A stretch of 64,000 nucleotides of DNA, from contig NZ_PEKX01000007.1 in the NCBI RefSeq assembly GCF_002796985.1, positions 1,106,284 to 1,170,283 of the forward strand, written 5' to 3'. This document shows, piece after piece, positions 1 to 9,014 of the stretch. Source of the stretch: Pseudomonas sp. Lineage in GTDB: Bacteria > Pseudomonadota > Gammaproteobacteria > Pseudomonadales > Pseudomonadaceae. Each line of letters opens with the position of its first letter. Position 1 is the stretch's first letter. Under the pieces are notes generated by a model. It did no database searches. It saw only the letters and a list, made by a program, of their open reading frames with translations, and was not told where the DNA came from. Made by a program: the position numbers and the translations under genes.

Positions 1-1
1 G

Positions 2-178
2 TTGCAGCTGGTGAACCAGGCGTTCTGGCAGCGCATTCACGAAACCTGTGACGGCGACTCGAACCTGAAGGCTTTCCTCAGCTTCTTCTCCATGGCGTCG
101 AGCATGAGCTATTCGCTGGAGGCGCAGTTGCAGAAGGTGCGACCGCTGCTGATGAGCGGGGACATGCTCGGGGCCTGA
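2..178 (+). CDS. C-terminal fragment of an unidentified protein
   Basis: An open frame enters from the left edge and ends at a TGA at 176-178, giving the last 58 residues of a protein. The visible part is soluble-looking, with Phe/Ser-rich sequence (FLSFFSMASSMSY) followed by a short amphipathic tail. No motif allows naming. By synteny with PAO1 it would be a gene neighbouring the universal stress protein gene PA3017. Frame and stop are seen directly; identity is unknown because the 5' part lies outside the window. Confidence 0.55.
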   Translation: MQLVNQAFWQRIHETCDGDSNLKAFLSFFSMASSMSYSLEAQLQKVRPLLMSGDMLGA

Positions 179-242
179 TCTGAAACGAAGCGGGCCCATC
201 AGGGCCCGCTGTCTGTCTCTGTTGGTTCAGCTAGCCGTTGGC

Positions 243-683
243 TCAGCTGGTTTTCTGCAGGCGTACCGCGAGAACGTCGCAGGGCGCGCCGTGCAGCACG
301 TCGTTGGCGGTAGAGCCCAGCAGCAAAGCGAGGCCGTGGCGGCCGTGGCTACCGACGACGATCAGGTCGCAGTCCTGCTCATCGGCGAGGCGGTGGATTT
401 CCTGGCGCGGCTGGCCGTAGACCAGGTGACATTGGGAGCCGGTGATCTCGGCGTAGGTAAGGGTGAACTGGTGCAGTCGCTCCTTGGCCTGGTCGAACTG
501 CTGCTGTTGCAGCATCGACAGGTCCATTGGCACGTCGCCACCGAAGGCCATGGCCATGGGCTCGACCACATGCACCGCCGAGAGCCGGGCGTCATTGGCC
601 TTGGCCAGTGCGACCGCCCGCTTCATCACCGGATCGCATTCTTCGGTAAGGTCGACGGCGACCAGAATGTGTTGGTAGGGCAT
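243..683 (-). CDS. Universal stress protein, UspA family
   Basis: A 146-residue single-domain Usp protein. It opens with the usual MPYQHILVAVDLTEE strand and ends with the nucleotide-binding signature GSHGRHGLALLLGSTAN (a G-2x-G-9x-G-S/T pattern), so it belongs to the ATP-binding Usp class and is cytoplasmic. Length is normal for the family. The start is supported by a strong GGAGGAG ribosome site just upstream on the minus strand. Usp proteins help cells survive starvation, oxygen limitation or envelope stress; the specific role here cannot be read from sequence. It is convergent with the preceding fragment and divergent from the next small gene. Confidence 0.9.
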   Translation of the reverse strand: MPYQHILVAVDLTEECDPVMKRAVALAKANDARLSAVHVVEPMAMAFGGDVPMDLSMLQQQQFDQAKERLHQFTLTYAEITGSQCHLVYGQPRQEIHRLADEQDCDLIVVGSHGRHGLALLLGSTANDVLHGAPCDVLAVRLQKTS

Positions 684-764
684 GAGCGTCTCCTCCGGGG
701 GACTCGTTATTAATCAGTATGGCCCCAATGGCCGTGCTTGACCTGTTGGACCGGTATAACCGAT

Positions 765-1199
765 ATGACCACGTGGATGGTAATCCTGCTCATTGCATTG
801 GTGCTCAGCCCGCTGACCTGGCTGATCCCTTCGCGCGGCCAGCGCGGGCAGATGGACCTGCGCCTGCAGGCGCGGCGCCTGGGTCTGGCCATGCAGATGG
901 CGCGGCAGGAATGGCCTCACTGGTTGGAGCGGCAGCCGCCACGCCAGTGCGCGCAGTACCATCGCGCCCGTGGCAGGAACCGTGATGCCTGGTGCTACTG
1001 GCAGAGCGAGCCGGGTGTCTGGCTGGACCGCTGGCGCGAGGCGAGCGCCCCGGCCGAGCTGGCCGAAGCGCTGGCCAGCCTGCCGAAGGACGTCTACATG
1101 GTCGAGGCGACACCCCAGTTCCTCGCGCTGTACTGGGGCGAGCGGGGCGATAGTAGTGACCTCGAGCGGGTCGCCACCTTCCTTAAACAGCAAGCCTGA
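765..1199 (+). CDS. Conserved small membrane-anchored protein, function unknown
   Basis: A 144-residue protein with one N-terminal membrane segment (about residues 4-22, MVILLIALVLSPLTWLI) followed by a basic, Arg/Gln/Trp-rich soluble part. The N-in anchor followed by RGQRGQ suggests the bulk is cytosolic. The ATG at 765 is preferred over an in-frame TTG at 738 because it places the hydrophobic segment at the very N terminus. The ribosome site is weak. It occupies the position of an uncharacterised gene beside the Usp gene in P. aeruginosa. No enzyme motif is recognised. Confidence 0.7.
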   Translation: MTTWMVILLIALVLSPLTWLIPSRGQRGQMDLRLQARRLGLAMQMARQEWPHWLERQPPRQCAQYHRARGRNRDAWCYWQSEPGVWLDRWREASAPAELAEALASLPKDVYMVEATPQFLALYWGERGDSSDLERVATFLKQQA

Positions 1200-1226
1200 A
1201 GCCCTCAAGCAGCCTGCCTGAAGCGA

Positions 1227-2033
1227 TCAGCTCTGCTGCGCGGCATACAGGCCGGAGACTTTCTCCAGGTCTTCGATGATGCGGTCGGAGTACTTGTTGA
1301 TCAGGAACGGCACGCTGTTCTGGTTGTAGTTCTGCAGCGATTTCTCGATGTAGCGCCACTTGATCGCCACGCCGCGCAGTTCCTGGCCGATCTCCGGGGT
1401 GGTTTGCGGCGCCTGCTGCAGCTTCACCAGGTTGATCGCGAAGCGGTTGGCCAGGTCGTCCAGCGGGCGTTCCTCGCCGCCGCCGAAGAAGCTGGCGCCT
1501 ACCGAGGCGTTGCGCGAGGCGTAGTCCACCGCGATGTCCTGCATCAGCAGGCTCTGCTCACGTGTCTGCTGGGTCAGCGGCGGAACCTTGCTGCCGCTTT
1601 CCTCCTGGATTTTCCCGTAGAGCTGCTCGGCGGTGTCCAGCAGCTTGCGGTTCTGCGCGGCGAGGTCCGCCACCGGTTGCAGGTCGGTGTAGCCGCTCTT
1701 GTCCAGTGTGCCGGTGAGGGTCTGTAGCTGGGCTGCGTAGGCTTTCCATTGTTCCTGCAGGTCGGCTCTCAGCTTCTTCGATTCGTTGCCGGGCATTTCC
1801 CCGAGCTTGCCCAGGGCATCGTTGGCGCTCTGCGACGAGGCTTCGACCATCTTCGCGTACTTCTGGTCGCCTTCCATCGCATTGAACATGAAGAAATCGC
1901 CAAGACTGCGCTGGGCGGCGAGGCGCGTCTGGTGGACGTTGAGCAGGTCGCTGGCGGTGTCGGCAGCAGCGAAGAGAGGCAGGGCGGTGAGCGCGAGCGC
2001 AGACAGCAGACGCACTAGCGGACGGCTGGGCAT
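1227..2033 (-). CDS. Exported helical protein, possible PilJ-type sensor-domain fold
   Basis: A 268-residue protein with a signal peptide (MPSRPLVRLLSALALTALPLFAAADT, cleavage likely after AAA near residue 23), so probably periplasmic. The mature part is almost wholly helical and acidic, with two repeats of a QTR-to-leucine helical pattern resembling the type IV pili methyl-accepting N-terminal (PilJ) domain; that resemblance is tentative. The start is fixed by AAGGAGTT eight bases before the ATG at 2033; an ATG further upstream would add 16 residues with no ribosome site. It has no membrane anchor or signalling domain, so it would be a free sensor-like domain. It is transcribed away from fadBA. 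Confidence 0.7.
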   Translation of the reverse strand: MPSRPLVRLLSALALTALPLFAAADTASDLLNVHQTRLAAQRSLGDFFMFNAMEGDQKYAKMVEASSQSANDALGKLGEMPGNESKKLRADLQEQWKAYAAQLQTLTGTLDKSGYTDLQPVADLAAQNRKLLDTAEQLYGKIQEESGSKVPPLTQQTREQSLLMQDIAVDYASRNASVGASFFGGGEERPLDDLANRFAINLVKLQQAPQTTPEIGQELRGVAIKWRYIEKSLQNYNQNSVPFLINKYSDRIIEDLEKVSGLYAAQQS

Positions 2034-2509
2034 CGATCCAACTCCTTGGAGCCATGGGCTTCTTGTTGTTTTGTTTTCCACAGGTTCCAGGCGTCTGCCG
2101 GTATTGGCAGCAGGCAGATCGCCATTGCGTCCCGACTCTAGCGCGGGTCATGGGGTTTGAACAGTGGCTGTCGGGACGCTGGTGCCAGGTGGCAATTGTC
2201 ACGATAGGCAGGATGAATAGGGCGTCAGGGCTGCGCTGAATGCTCCGGGCCAGACGCCCCGGCCGCTTTGCGACTGTTACGTCTCGCCGATTGACAAGCA
2301 TTGGCTTTTGCTAGAAGGTGGGCGCACCCAAATCAAACGGGCGTATGAATCGAGCGTTTGCTATGTGCAGCGACTCGGACAGAACGCCCCGGCTATCGCG
2401 TCGGCGGGTGTGCCGCAAGCTTTGGGACTATCCTCGGCGACTGCCGGGCTGTCCCGATACACGGTGTCCGACGTGTGATTTCAAGCTTCCCTAGCGTGGA
2501 GATCAGTTG
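2034..2509. other. Intergenic region between the divergent exported-protein gene and fadBA
   Basis: About 476 bases without a credible gene. It must hold the promoters of both flanking genes. A perfect TTGACA lies at 2291-2296, but no good -10 sits at 16-18 bases from it, so I do not call a full promoter there. A dyad resembling PsrA half-sites lies at 2334-2360 and is listed separately. A run of G/T near 2054-2085 is the leader of the minus-strand gene. Nothing else stands out. Confidence 0.5.
2334..2360. promoter_or_regulatory. Possible PsrA half-site pair upstream of fadBA
   Basis: CAAAC at 2334-2338 and its inverse GTTTG at 2356-2360 are separated by 17 bases (22 bases start to start, about two helical turns). 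PsrA normally binds C/GAAAC-N2-4-GTTTG/C and is known to repress fadBA5 in P. aeruginosa. The long spacer is atypical, so this is a candidate only. It lies 150-175 bases before the fadB start. Confidence 0.3.
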
Positions 2510-4657
2510 ATGATTTACCAAGGTAAAGCCATCACGGTTAAGGCTCTTGAGAGCGGCATCGTCGAACTGAATTTCGACCTCAAGGGCGAGTCCGTCAACA
2601 AGTTCAACCGACTCACCCTGAATGAGCTGCGTCAAGCAGTCGATACCATCAAGGCCGATGCGTCCGTCAAGGGCGTGATCGTGACCAGCGGCAAAGGCGT
2701 GTTCATCGTCGGTGCCGACATCACCGAGTTCGTCGACAACTTCAAGCTGTCCGACGAAGAGCTGCTGGCCGGCAACCTCGAAGCCAACAAGATCTTCAGC
2801 GACTTCGAAGACCTGAACGTTCCGACCGTGGCCGCGATCAACGGCATCGCCCTGGGCGGCGGTCTGGAAATGTGCCTGGCTGCCGACTTCCGTGTCATGA
2901 GCGCCACCGCCAAGGTCGGCCTGCCGGAAGTGAAGCTGGGCATCTACCCAGGCTTCGGCGGCACCGTCCGCCTGCCGCGCGTCATCGGCTGCGACAATGC
3001 TGTCGAGTGGATTGCCTCGGGCAAGGAAAACCGTGCTGAAGACGCGCTGAAAGTCGGCGCCGTTGACGCCGTCGTGGCTCCGGAGAAACTCCAGGACGCC
3101 GCTCTGGACCTGGTCAAGCGCGCCATCGCCGGCGAGCTCGATCACAAGGCCCGCCGTCAGCCGAAGCTGGAAAAGCTCAAGCTGAACGCCATCGAGCAGA
3201 TGATGGCCTTCGAAACCGCCAAGGGCTTCGTCGCAGGCCAGGCTGGCCCGAACTACCCGGCTCCGGTCGAAGCGATCAAGTCGATCCAGAAAGCCGCCAA
3301 CTTCGGTCGTGACAAGGCGCTGGAAATCGAAGCCCAGGGCTTCGTCAAGCTGGCCAAGACCTCCGTTGCGCAAAGCCTGATCGGCCTGTTCCTCAACGAC
3401 CAGGACCTGAAGAAGAAGGCCAAGCAGTACGACGAGATTGCCAAGGACGTGAAACTGGCCGCCGTACTGGGCGCCGGCATCATGGGTGGCGGCATCGCCT
3501 ACCAGTCCGCCTCCAAGGGCACTCCGATCCTGATGAAGGATATCCGTGAAGACGGTATCCAGATGGGTCTGAACGAAGCCTCGAAGCTGCTCGGCAAGCG
3601 CGTCGAAAAAGGTCGCATGACCCCGGCCAAGATGGCCGAGGCCCTGAACGCCATTCGCCCGACAATGTCCTACGGCGACTTCGGCAACGTCGACATCGTC
3701 GTCGAAGCCGTGGTTGAGAATCCGAAGGTCAAGCAGATCGTTCTGGCTGAAGTTGAAGGCGTGGTGAAGGAAGATGCGATCCTCGCATCGAACACTTCGA
3801 CCATCTCCATCAACCTGCTGGCCAAAGCGCTCAAGCGTCCGCAGAACTTCGTCGGCATGCACTTCTTCAACCCGGTGCACATGATGCCGCTGGTCGAAGT
3901 CATCCGCGGCGAGAAGTCCAGCGACGTTGCCGTTGCCACCACCGTGGCCTACGCCAAGAAGATGGGCAAGAACCCCATCGTGGTGAATGACTGCCCCGGC
4001 TTCCTGGTCAACCGCGTGCTGTTCCCGTACTTCGGCGGCTTCTCCAAGCTGCTGGGCTTCGGTGTGGACTTCGTGCGCATCGACAAGATCATGGAGAAGT
4101 TCGGCTGGCCCATGGGCCCGGCGTACCTGTCCGACGTGGTCGGTATCGACACCGGCCACCACGGCCGCGACGTCATGGCTGAAGGCTTCCCGGACCGCAT
4201 GGCCGTGGAAGGCAAGACCGCCGTTGACGTGATGTACGACGCCAATCGTCTGGGCCAGAAGAACGGCAAGGGCTTCTACGCCTACGAGACCGACAAGCGC
4301 GGCAAGCCGAAGAAAGTCACTGACCCGCAGGCTTATGAGCTGCTGAAGTCCATCGTCACCGAGCAGCGCGAGCTGACTGACGAGGACGTCATCAACTACA
4401 TGATGATCCCGCTGTGCCTGGAAACCGTGCGTTGCCTGGAAGACGGCATCGTTGAAACCGCTGCCGAGGCCGACATGGGCCTGATCTACGGCATCGGCTT
4501 CCCTCCCTTCCGTGGCGGCGCCCTGCGTTATATCGACTCCATCGGTGTGGCCGAATTCGTCGCCCTGGCGGACAAGTATGCCGACCTGGGTGCGCTGTAC
4601 CACCCGACCGCGAAGCTGCGTGAAATGGCCAAGAACGGCCAGAAGTTCTTCGGTTGA
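2510..4657 (+). CDS. fadB: Fatty acid oxidation complex alpha subunit FadB
   Basis: A 715-residue bifunctional enzyme: the N-terminal crotonase domain (about 1-190) has enoyl-CoA hydratase activity, and the C-terminal part (about 310-715) is L-3-hydroxyacyl-CoA dehydrogenase. Visible signatures are GGGLEMCLAADFR and GLPEVKLGIYPGFGG, with the two catalytic glutamates near residues 120 and 140; the NAD-binding glycine motif VLGAGIMGGGIAYQ near 319; and HFFNPVH near 450. Length matches Pseudomonas FadB. ATG 2510 is chosen over TTG 2507 because GGAG lies eight bases upstream. It is followed 30 bases later by fadA and forms the alpha2beta2 cytosolic complex with it. Confidence 0.97.
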   Translation: MIYQGKAITVKALESGIVELNFDLKGESVNKFNRLTLNELRQAVDTIKADASVKGVIVTSGKGVFIVGADITEFVDNFKLSDEELLAGNLEANKIFSDFEDLNVPTVAAINGIALGGGLEMCLAADFRVMSATAKVGLPEVKLGIYPGFGGTVRLPRVIGCDNAVEWIASGKENRAEDALKVGAVDAVVAPEKLQDAALDLVKRAIAGELDHKARRQPKLEKLKLNAIEQMMAFETAKGFVAGQAGPNYPAPVEAIKSIQKAANFGRDKALEIEAQGFVKLAKTSVAQSLIGLFLNDQDLKKKAKQYDEIAKDVKLAAVLGAGIMGGGIAYQSASKGTPILMKDIREDGIQMGLNEASKLLGKRVEKGRMTPAKMAEALNAIRPTMSYGDFGNVDIVVEAVVENPKVKQIVLAEVEGVVKEDAILASNTSTISINLLAKALKRPQNFVGMHFFNPVHMMPLVEVIRGEKSSDVAVATTVAYAKKMGKNPIVVNDCPGFLVNRVLFPYFGGFSKLLGFGVDFVRIDKIMEKFGWPMGPAYLSDVVGIDTGHHGRDVMAEGFPDRMAVEGKTAVDVMYDANRLGQKNGKGFYAYETDKRGKPKKVTDPQAYELLKSIVTEQRELTDEDVINYMMIPLCLETVRCLEDGIVETAAEADMGLIYGIGFPPFRGGALRYIDSIGVAEFVALADKYADLGALYHPTAKLREMAKNGQKFFG

Positions 4658-4687
4658 GTGCGCAACGAATAGAGCGAGAGTGAATTT

Positions 4688-5863
4688 ATGAGCCTGAATC
4701 CGAGAGACGCTGTCATTGTCGACTTCGGCCGCACCCCGATGGGCCGTTCGAAGGGTGGCATGCACCGCAACACCCGCGCGGAGGACATGTCCGCGCACCT
4801 GATCAGCAAGCTGCTGGAGCGCAACCCGAAGATCGACCCGGCGGAAGTCGAGGACGTGATCTGGGGCTGCGTGAACCAGACCCTGGAGCAGGGCTGGAAC
4901 ATCGCACGCATGGCGTCGCTGATGACCCAGATCCCGCACACCAGCGCCGGCCAGACCGTCAGCCGCCTGTGCGGCTCGTCCATGAGCGCCCTGCACACTG
5001 CCGTGCAGGCGATCCAGACCGGCAACGGTGACGTCTTCGTCATCGGCGGCGTGGAGCACATGGGCCACGTCGGCATGATGCATGGCGTGGACCCGAACCC
5101 GCACATGTCCCTCTACGCTGCCAAGGCGTCGGGCATGATGGGCCTGACCGCCGAGATGCTGGGCAAGATGCACGGCATCACCCGCGAGGCGCAGGACAAG
5201 TTTGGTGTGCGTTCGCACCAGCTGGCCTGGAAAGCGACCCAGGAAGGCAAGTTCAAAGACGAAATCATCCCGATGGAAGGCTATGACGAGAATGGCTTCC
5301 TGAAGGTCTTCGACTTCGACGAAACCATCCGTCCGGAAACCACCCTGGAAAGCCTGGCTGCCCTGAAGCCGGCGTTCAACCCGAAGGGCGGCACCGTGAC
5401 TGCAGGGACTTCCTCGCAGATCACCGACGGCGCTTCCTGCATGATCGTCATGAGCGCCCAGCGCGCCCAGGACCTCGGCGTGCAGCCGATGGCCGTGGTT
5501 CGTGCCATGGCTGTGGCTGGCGTTGATCCGGCGATCATGGGCTACGGCCCGGTTCCGTCGACCAACAAGGCGCTCAAGCGCGCCGGCCTGACCATCAATG
5601 ACATCGACTTCTTCGAGCTCAACGAAGCCTTCGCCGCACAGGCCCTGCCAGTGCTGAAGGACCTCAAGGTGCTCGACAAGATGGAAGAGAAGGTCAACCT
5701 GCACGGCGGCGCCATCGCCCTGGGTCACCCGTTCGGCTGCTCCGGTGCGCGTATCTCCGGCACCCTGCTGAACGTGATGAAGCAGAACGGCGGTACCCTG
5801 GGCGTGTCCACCATGTGCGTGGGCCTCGGCCAGGGCATCACCACCGTCTTCGAACGCGTCTAA
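4688..5863 (+). CDS. fadA: 3-ketoacyl-CoA thiolase FadA
   Basis: A 391-residue thiolase, the beta subunit of the fatty-acid oxidation complex, which cleaves 3-ketoacyl-CoA with CoA to give acetyl-CoA and a shortened acyl-CoA. The acylated cysteine is Cys95 in RLCGSSMSALH; His347 lies in GHPFGCSGAR and the acid/base Cys377 in STMCVGLGQG. Length is standard. It is co-transcribed with fadB and ends at a strong terminator at 5881-5912. PsrA control with fadB is expected from P. aeruginosa work. Confidence 0.97.
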   Translation: MSLNPRDAVIVDFGRTPMGRSKGGMHRNTRAEDMSAHLISKLLERNPKIDPAEVEDVIWGCVNQTLEQGWNIARMASLMTQIPHTSAGQTVSRLCGSSMSALHTAVQAIQTGNGDVFVIGGVEHMGHVGMMHGVDPNPHMSLYAAKASGMMGLTAEMLGKMHGITREAQDKFGVRSHQLAWKATQEGKFKDEIIPMEGYDENGFLKVFDFDETIRPETTLESLAALKPAFNPKGGTVTAGTSSQITDGASCMIVMSAQRAQDLGVQPMAVVRAMAVAGVDPAIMGYGPVPSTNKALKRAGLTINDIDFFELNEAFAAQALPVLKDLKVLDKMEEKVNLHGGAIALGHPFGCSGARISGTLLNVMKQNGGTLGVSTMCVGLGQGITTVFERV

Positions 5864-5880
5864 GCTTTCGTGGATGGGAG

Positions 5881-5912
5881 AGCCGGGGCCTTGTGCCCCG
5901 GCTTTCGTTTTT
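5881..5912 (+). terminator. Rho-independent terminator of fadBA
   Basis: A perfect nine-base stem AGCCGGGGC (5881-5889) and GCCCCGGCT (5895-5903) with loop CTTGT, followed by TTCGTTTTT. It lies 18 bases after the fadA stop. Confidence 0.92.
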
Positions 5913-5984
5913 GTCGGGTGGGATTGCCCAGCGGCAGCACAATGAGCACAATCGCCGCCTTTTGGCCGGCGAGGGAGAACCGAC

Positions 5985-6248
5985 ATGCACATGCAGCCCG
6001 GATTGTATCGACACTACAAGGGGCAGGAGTACCGTGTACTCGCTGTGGCGCGTCATTCCGAAACCGAGGAAGAACTGGTGATCTACCAGGCGCTGTACGG
6101 CGAATTCGGCCTCTGGGTACGCCCGCTGAGCATGTTCATCGAAGCGGTTGAAGTGAATGGCGAACGAGTTCCGCGCTTCGCTCTGGTGAGCGCCGAAGAC
6201 GATCCGCTGGGGCTTCAGACTGGCCCGTCCGGCGAAACCCAAGCTTGA
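5985..6248 (+). CDS. DUF1653 family small protein
   Basis: An 87-residue protein with the DUF1653 pattern GLYRHYKGQEYRVL, then HSETEEELVIYQALYGE and LWVRPLSMFIE, a small beta-barrel-like domain found as a stand-alone protein in many proteobacteria. The function is unknown. A GGGAG ribosome site precedes the ATG at 5985, and a second in-frame ATG lies six bases on. It sits between the fadBA terminator and the topA promoter, so it is probably its own short unit. Confidence 0.88.
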   Translation: MHMQPGLYRHYKGQEYRVLAVARHSETEEELVIYQALYGEFGLWVRPLSMFIEAVEVNGERVPRFALVSAEDDPLGLQTGPSGETQA

Positions 6249-6272
6249 CCTTGGCGCGACCGCCACTATATA
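6245..6272 (+). promoter_or_regulatory. Predicted sigma-70 promoter of topA
   Basis: TTGACC at 6245-6250 and TATATA at 6267-6272 with a 16-base spacer. The -10 lies inside a short dyad ACCGC...GCGGT. It overlaps the stop codon of the upstream DUF1653 gene. The predicted start leaves a leader of about 60 bases before the topA ATG at 6341. Confidence 0.6.
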
Positions 6273-6340
6273 TAGCGGTGCCGCTCCAAGCGCCTCCCTC
6301 CTTATAAATTCATCTTTTCGACGCAGGAATCTTCCGATCC

Positions 6341-8947
6341 ATGGGTAAATCGCTGGTCATCGTGGAATCACCGGCCAAGGCCAAGACCATCAACAAGTAC
6401 CTGGGCAACCAGTACGTGGTGAAGTCGAGCATCGGCCACATCCGCGACCTGCCCACCAGTGGCTCGTCCGCGTCGAAGGAGCCTGCGGCGAAAGCGCGCA
6501 AGACCGCTTCCGAAGCGCCGGCCCTGTCGCCCAAGGAGAAGGCCAAGCGCCAGCTCGTCACCCGCATGGGCGTCGACCCGGAGCACGGCTGGAAGGCCAA
6601 GTACGAGATCCTGCCCGGCAAGGAAAAGGTGATCGAGGAACTGCGCCGCCTGGCCAAGGATGCCGACACCATCTATCTCGCAACCGACTTGGACCGCGAA
6701 GGGGAGGCCATTGCCTGGCACCTGCGCGAGGCCATCGGCGGCGACGACTCGCGCTACAAGCGCGTGGTCTTCAACGAAATTACCAAGAAGGCCATCCAGG
6801 AAGCCTTCTCCCAGCCGGGCGAGCTGGACATCAACCGCGTGAATGCCCAGCAGGCACGTCGCTTCCTCGACCGTGTAGTGGGCTACATGGTCTCGCCGCT
6901 GCTGTGGGCGAAGATCGCCCGTGGCCTGTCCGCCGGCCGCGTGCAGTCGGTAGCGGTGAAGCTGGTGGTCGAGCGCGAGCGCGAGATCCGTGCCTTCGTT
7001 CCGGAAGAATACTGGGAAGTGCATGCTGACCTCGGTACGCCGAAGAGCGACAAGGTCCGCTTCGAAGTGGTGCGCGAGAAGGGCGAAGCCTTCAAACCGC
7101 TGAACGAGGCACAGGCCACGGCAGCGCTGGAGAAGCTCAAGTCGTCCTCCTACAGCGTCGTCAAGCGCGAGGACAAACCGACTTCCAGTAAGCCCTCGGC
7201 ACCGTTCATTACTTCTACTCTGCAGCAGGCTGCGAGCAATCGCCTGGGCTTCGGGGTGAAGAAGACGATGATGATGGCCCAGCGTCTGTACGAAGCCGGC
7301 TACATCACTTATATGCGTACCGACTCGACCAACCTGTCGGCCGACGCCATCGACATGGTGCGCGGTTTCATCGACAGCGAGTTCGGCAACAAGTACCTGC
7401 CGGCCAAGCCGAATTTCTACTCCAGCAAGGAAGGCGCACAGGAAGCGCACGAAGCGATCCGTCCTTCCGACGTCAATCTGCGTCCGACCCAGCTGTCGGG
7501 CATGGAGCGCGACGCCGAGCGCTTGTACGAGCTGATCTGGCGCCAGTTCGTGGCTTGCCAGATGCCGCCGGCCGAATACCTGTCCACCACCGTCAGCGTA
7601 GCTGCCGGTGACTTCGAGCTGCGCGCCAAGGGCCGCATCCTCAAGTTCGACGGCTACACCAAGGTGCAGCCGCAGCAGGGCAAGCCGGGCGAGGACGACG
7701 TCCTGCCCCTGATGAACCAGGGCGATGCCATGAAGCTGCTCAAGCTCGATCCGAGCCAGCACTTCACCAAACCGCCGGCGCGCTTCTCCGAAGCCAGCCT
7801 GGTCAAGGAGCTGGAAAAGCGCGGCATAGGCCGTCCGTCCACCTACGCGGCGATCATCTCGACCATTCAGGAGCGCGGCTACGTCACTACCCATAACCGC
7901 CGCTTCTACGCGGAGAAGATGGGCGACATCGTCACCGACCGTCTCAACGAGAGCTTCTCCAACCTGATGGACTACGGCTTCACCGCCGGCATGGAAGAGA
8001 ACCTCGACGACGTGGCTCAAGGTGAGCGCGACTGGAAAAACGTGCTGGACGAGTTCTACGGCGACTTCCGCAAGAAGCTCGACCTGGCCGAAGCCTCGAA
8101 TGACGGCATGCGTGCCAACCAGCCGACCCAGACCGACATCCCTTGCCGTGACTGCGGCCGGCCGATGATGATCCGCACTGCTTCCACCGGTGTGTTCCTC
8201 GGTTGCTCGGGCTACAGCCTGCCGCCGAAAGAACGCTGCAAGGCCACCGTGAACCTGATCCCCGGCGACGAAATCGCCGCGGATGACGAGGGTGAATCCG
8301 AGTCCCTCGTGTTGCTGGGCAAGCACCGCTGCCCGATCTGCAGCACCGCGATGGATGCCTATCTGGTCGACGAGAAGCGCAAGCTGCATATCTGCGGTAA
8401 CAACCCTGATTGCGCCGGCTACGAGATCGAGGAAGGCCAGTACCGCATCAAGGGCTACGAAGGCCCGAGCCTGGAATGCGACAAGTGCGGCAGCGAGATG
8501 CAGCTCAAGACCGGTCGCTTCGGCAAGTTCTTCGGTTGCACCAATCCGACCTGCAAGAACACCCGCAAGCTGCTGAAGAGTGGCGAGCCGGCGCCGCCGA
8601 AAATGGACGCCATCCGCATGCCGGAACTCAAGTGCGAGAAGGTCGATGACATCTACGTGCTGCGTGATGGCGCTTCCGGCCTGTTCCTCGCCGCCAGCCA
8701 GTTCCCGAAGAACCGCGAGACCCGTGCTCCGCTGGTTGCCGAGCTGGTACCGCACAAGGACGAGCTGGATCCGAAGTACCACTTCCTGCTCTCCGCTCCG
8801 GCGAAAGACCCGGATGGCCGTCCTGCGGTGATCCGCTTCAGCCGCAAGACCAAGGAGCAGTATGTGCAGTCCGAAGTCGAGGGCAAGCCCACCGGCTGGC
8901 GCGCGTTCTACGACGGCGGCAAGTGGAAGGTCGAAGACAAGCGCTGA
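6341..8947 (+). CDS. topA: DNA topoisomerase I
   Basis: An 868-residue type IA topoisomerase that relaxes negative supercoils behind RNA polymerase. The N-terminal Toprim domain begins MGKSLVIVESPAKAKTI and carries the metal-binding DLDREGE at 116-122. The catalytic tyrosine is Tyr324 in YITYMRTDST. Three C-terminal four-cysteine zinc ribbons follow, beginning CRDCGRPM, CPICSTAM and CDKCGSEM. Length is close to the 865 residues of E. coli TopA. It has its own predicted promoter at 6245-6272. Confidence 0.98.
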   Translation: MGKSLVIVESPAKAKTINKYLGNQYVVKSSIGHIRDLPTSGSSASKEPAAKARKTASEAPALSPKEKAKRQLVTRMGVDPEHGWKAKYEILPGKEKVIEELRRLAKDADTIYLATDLDREGEAIAWHLREAIGGDDSRYKRVVFNEITKKAIQEAFSQPGELDINRVNAQQARRFLDRVVGYMVSPLLWAKIARGLSAGRVQSVAVKLVVEREREIRAFVPEEYWEVHADLGTPKSDKVRFEVVREKGEAFKPLNEAQATAALEKLKSSSYSVVKREDKPTSSKPSAPFITSTLQQAASNRLGFGVKKTMMMAQRLYEAGYITYMRTDSTNLSADAIDMVRGFIDSEFGNKYLPAKPNFYSSKEGAQEAHEAIRPSDVNLRPTQLSGMERDAERLYELIWRQFVACQMPPAEYLSTTVSVAAGDFELRAKGRILKFDGYTKVQPQQGKPGEDDVLPLMNQGDAMKLLKLDPSQHFTKPPARFSEASLVKELEKRGIGRPSTYAAIISTIQERGYVTTHNRRFYAEKMGDIVTDRLNESFSNLMDYGFTAGMEENLDDVAQGERDWKNVLDEFYGDFRKKLDLAEASNDGMRANQPTQTDIPCRDCGRPMMIRTASTGVFLGCSGYSLPPKERCKATVNLIPGDEIAADDEGESESLVLLGKHRCPICSTAMDAYLVDEKRKLHICGNNPDCAGYEIEEGQYRIKGYEGPSLECDKCGSEMQLKTGRFGKFFGCTNPTCKNTRKLLKSGEPAPPKMDAIRMPELKCEKVDDIYVLRDGASGLFLAASQFPKNRETRAPLVAELVPHKDELDPKYHFLLSAPAKDPDGRPAVIRFSRKTKEQYVQSEVEGKPTGWRAFYDGGKWKVEDKR

Positions 8948-9014
8948 TGGAAGGCACGCCCCGCAGATGTGGGGCGTGCTTATACTGCGACCTGTAATGC
9001 TGGAGGGCCTGGCC

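Noticed and set aside
2291..2320. TTGACA upstream of fadB as a complete promoter
   Set aside because: No acceptable -10 hexamer is found 16-18 bases downstream, so only the -35-like match is noted.
2393..5992. A 1199-codon open frame on the minus strand opposite fadBA
   Set aside because: It mirrors the third-position GC bias of fadB and fadA. Its translation is His/Val/Asp/Gln-rich with no family motif, while both sense genes carry full catalytic motifs.
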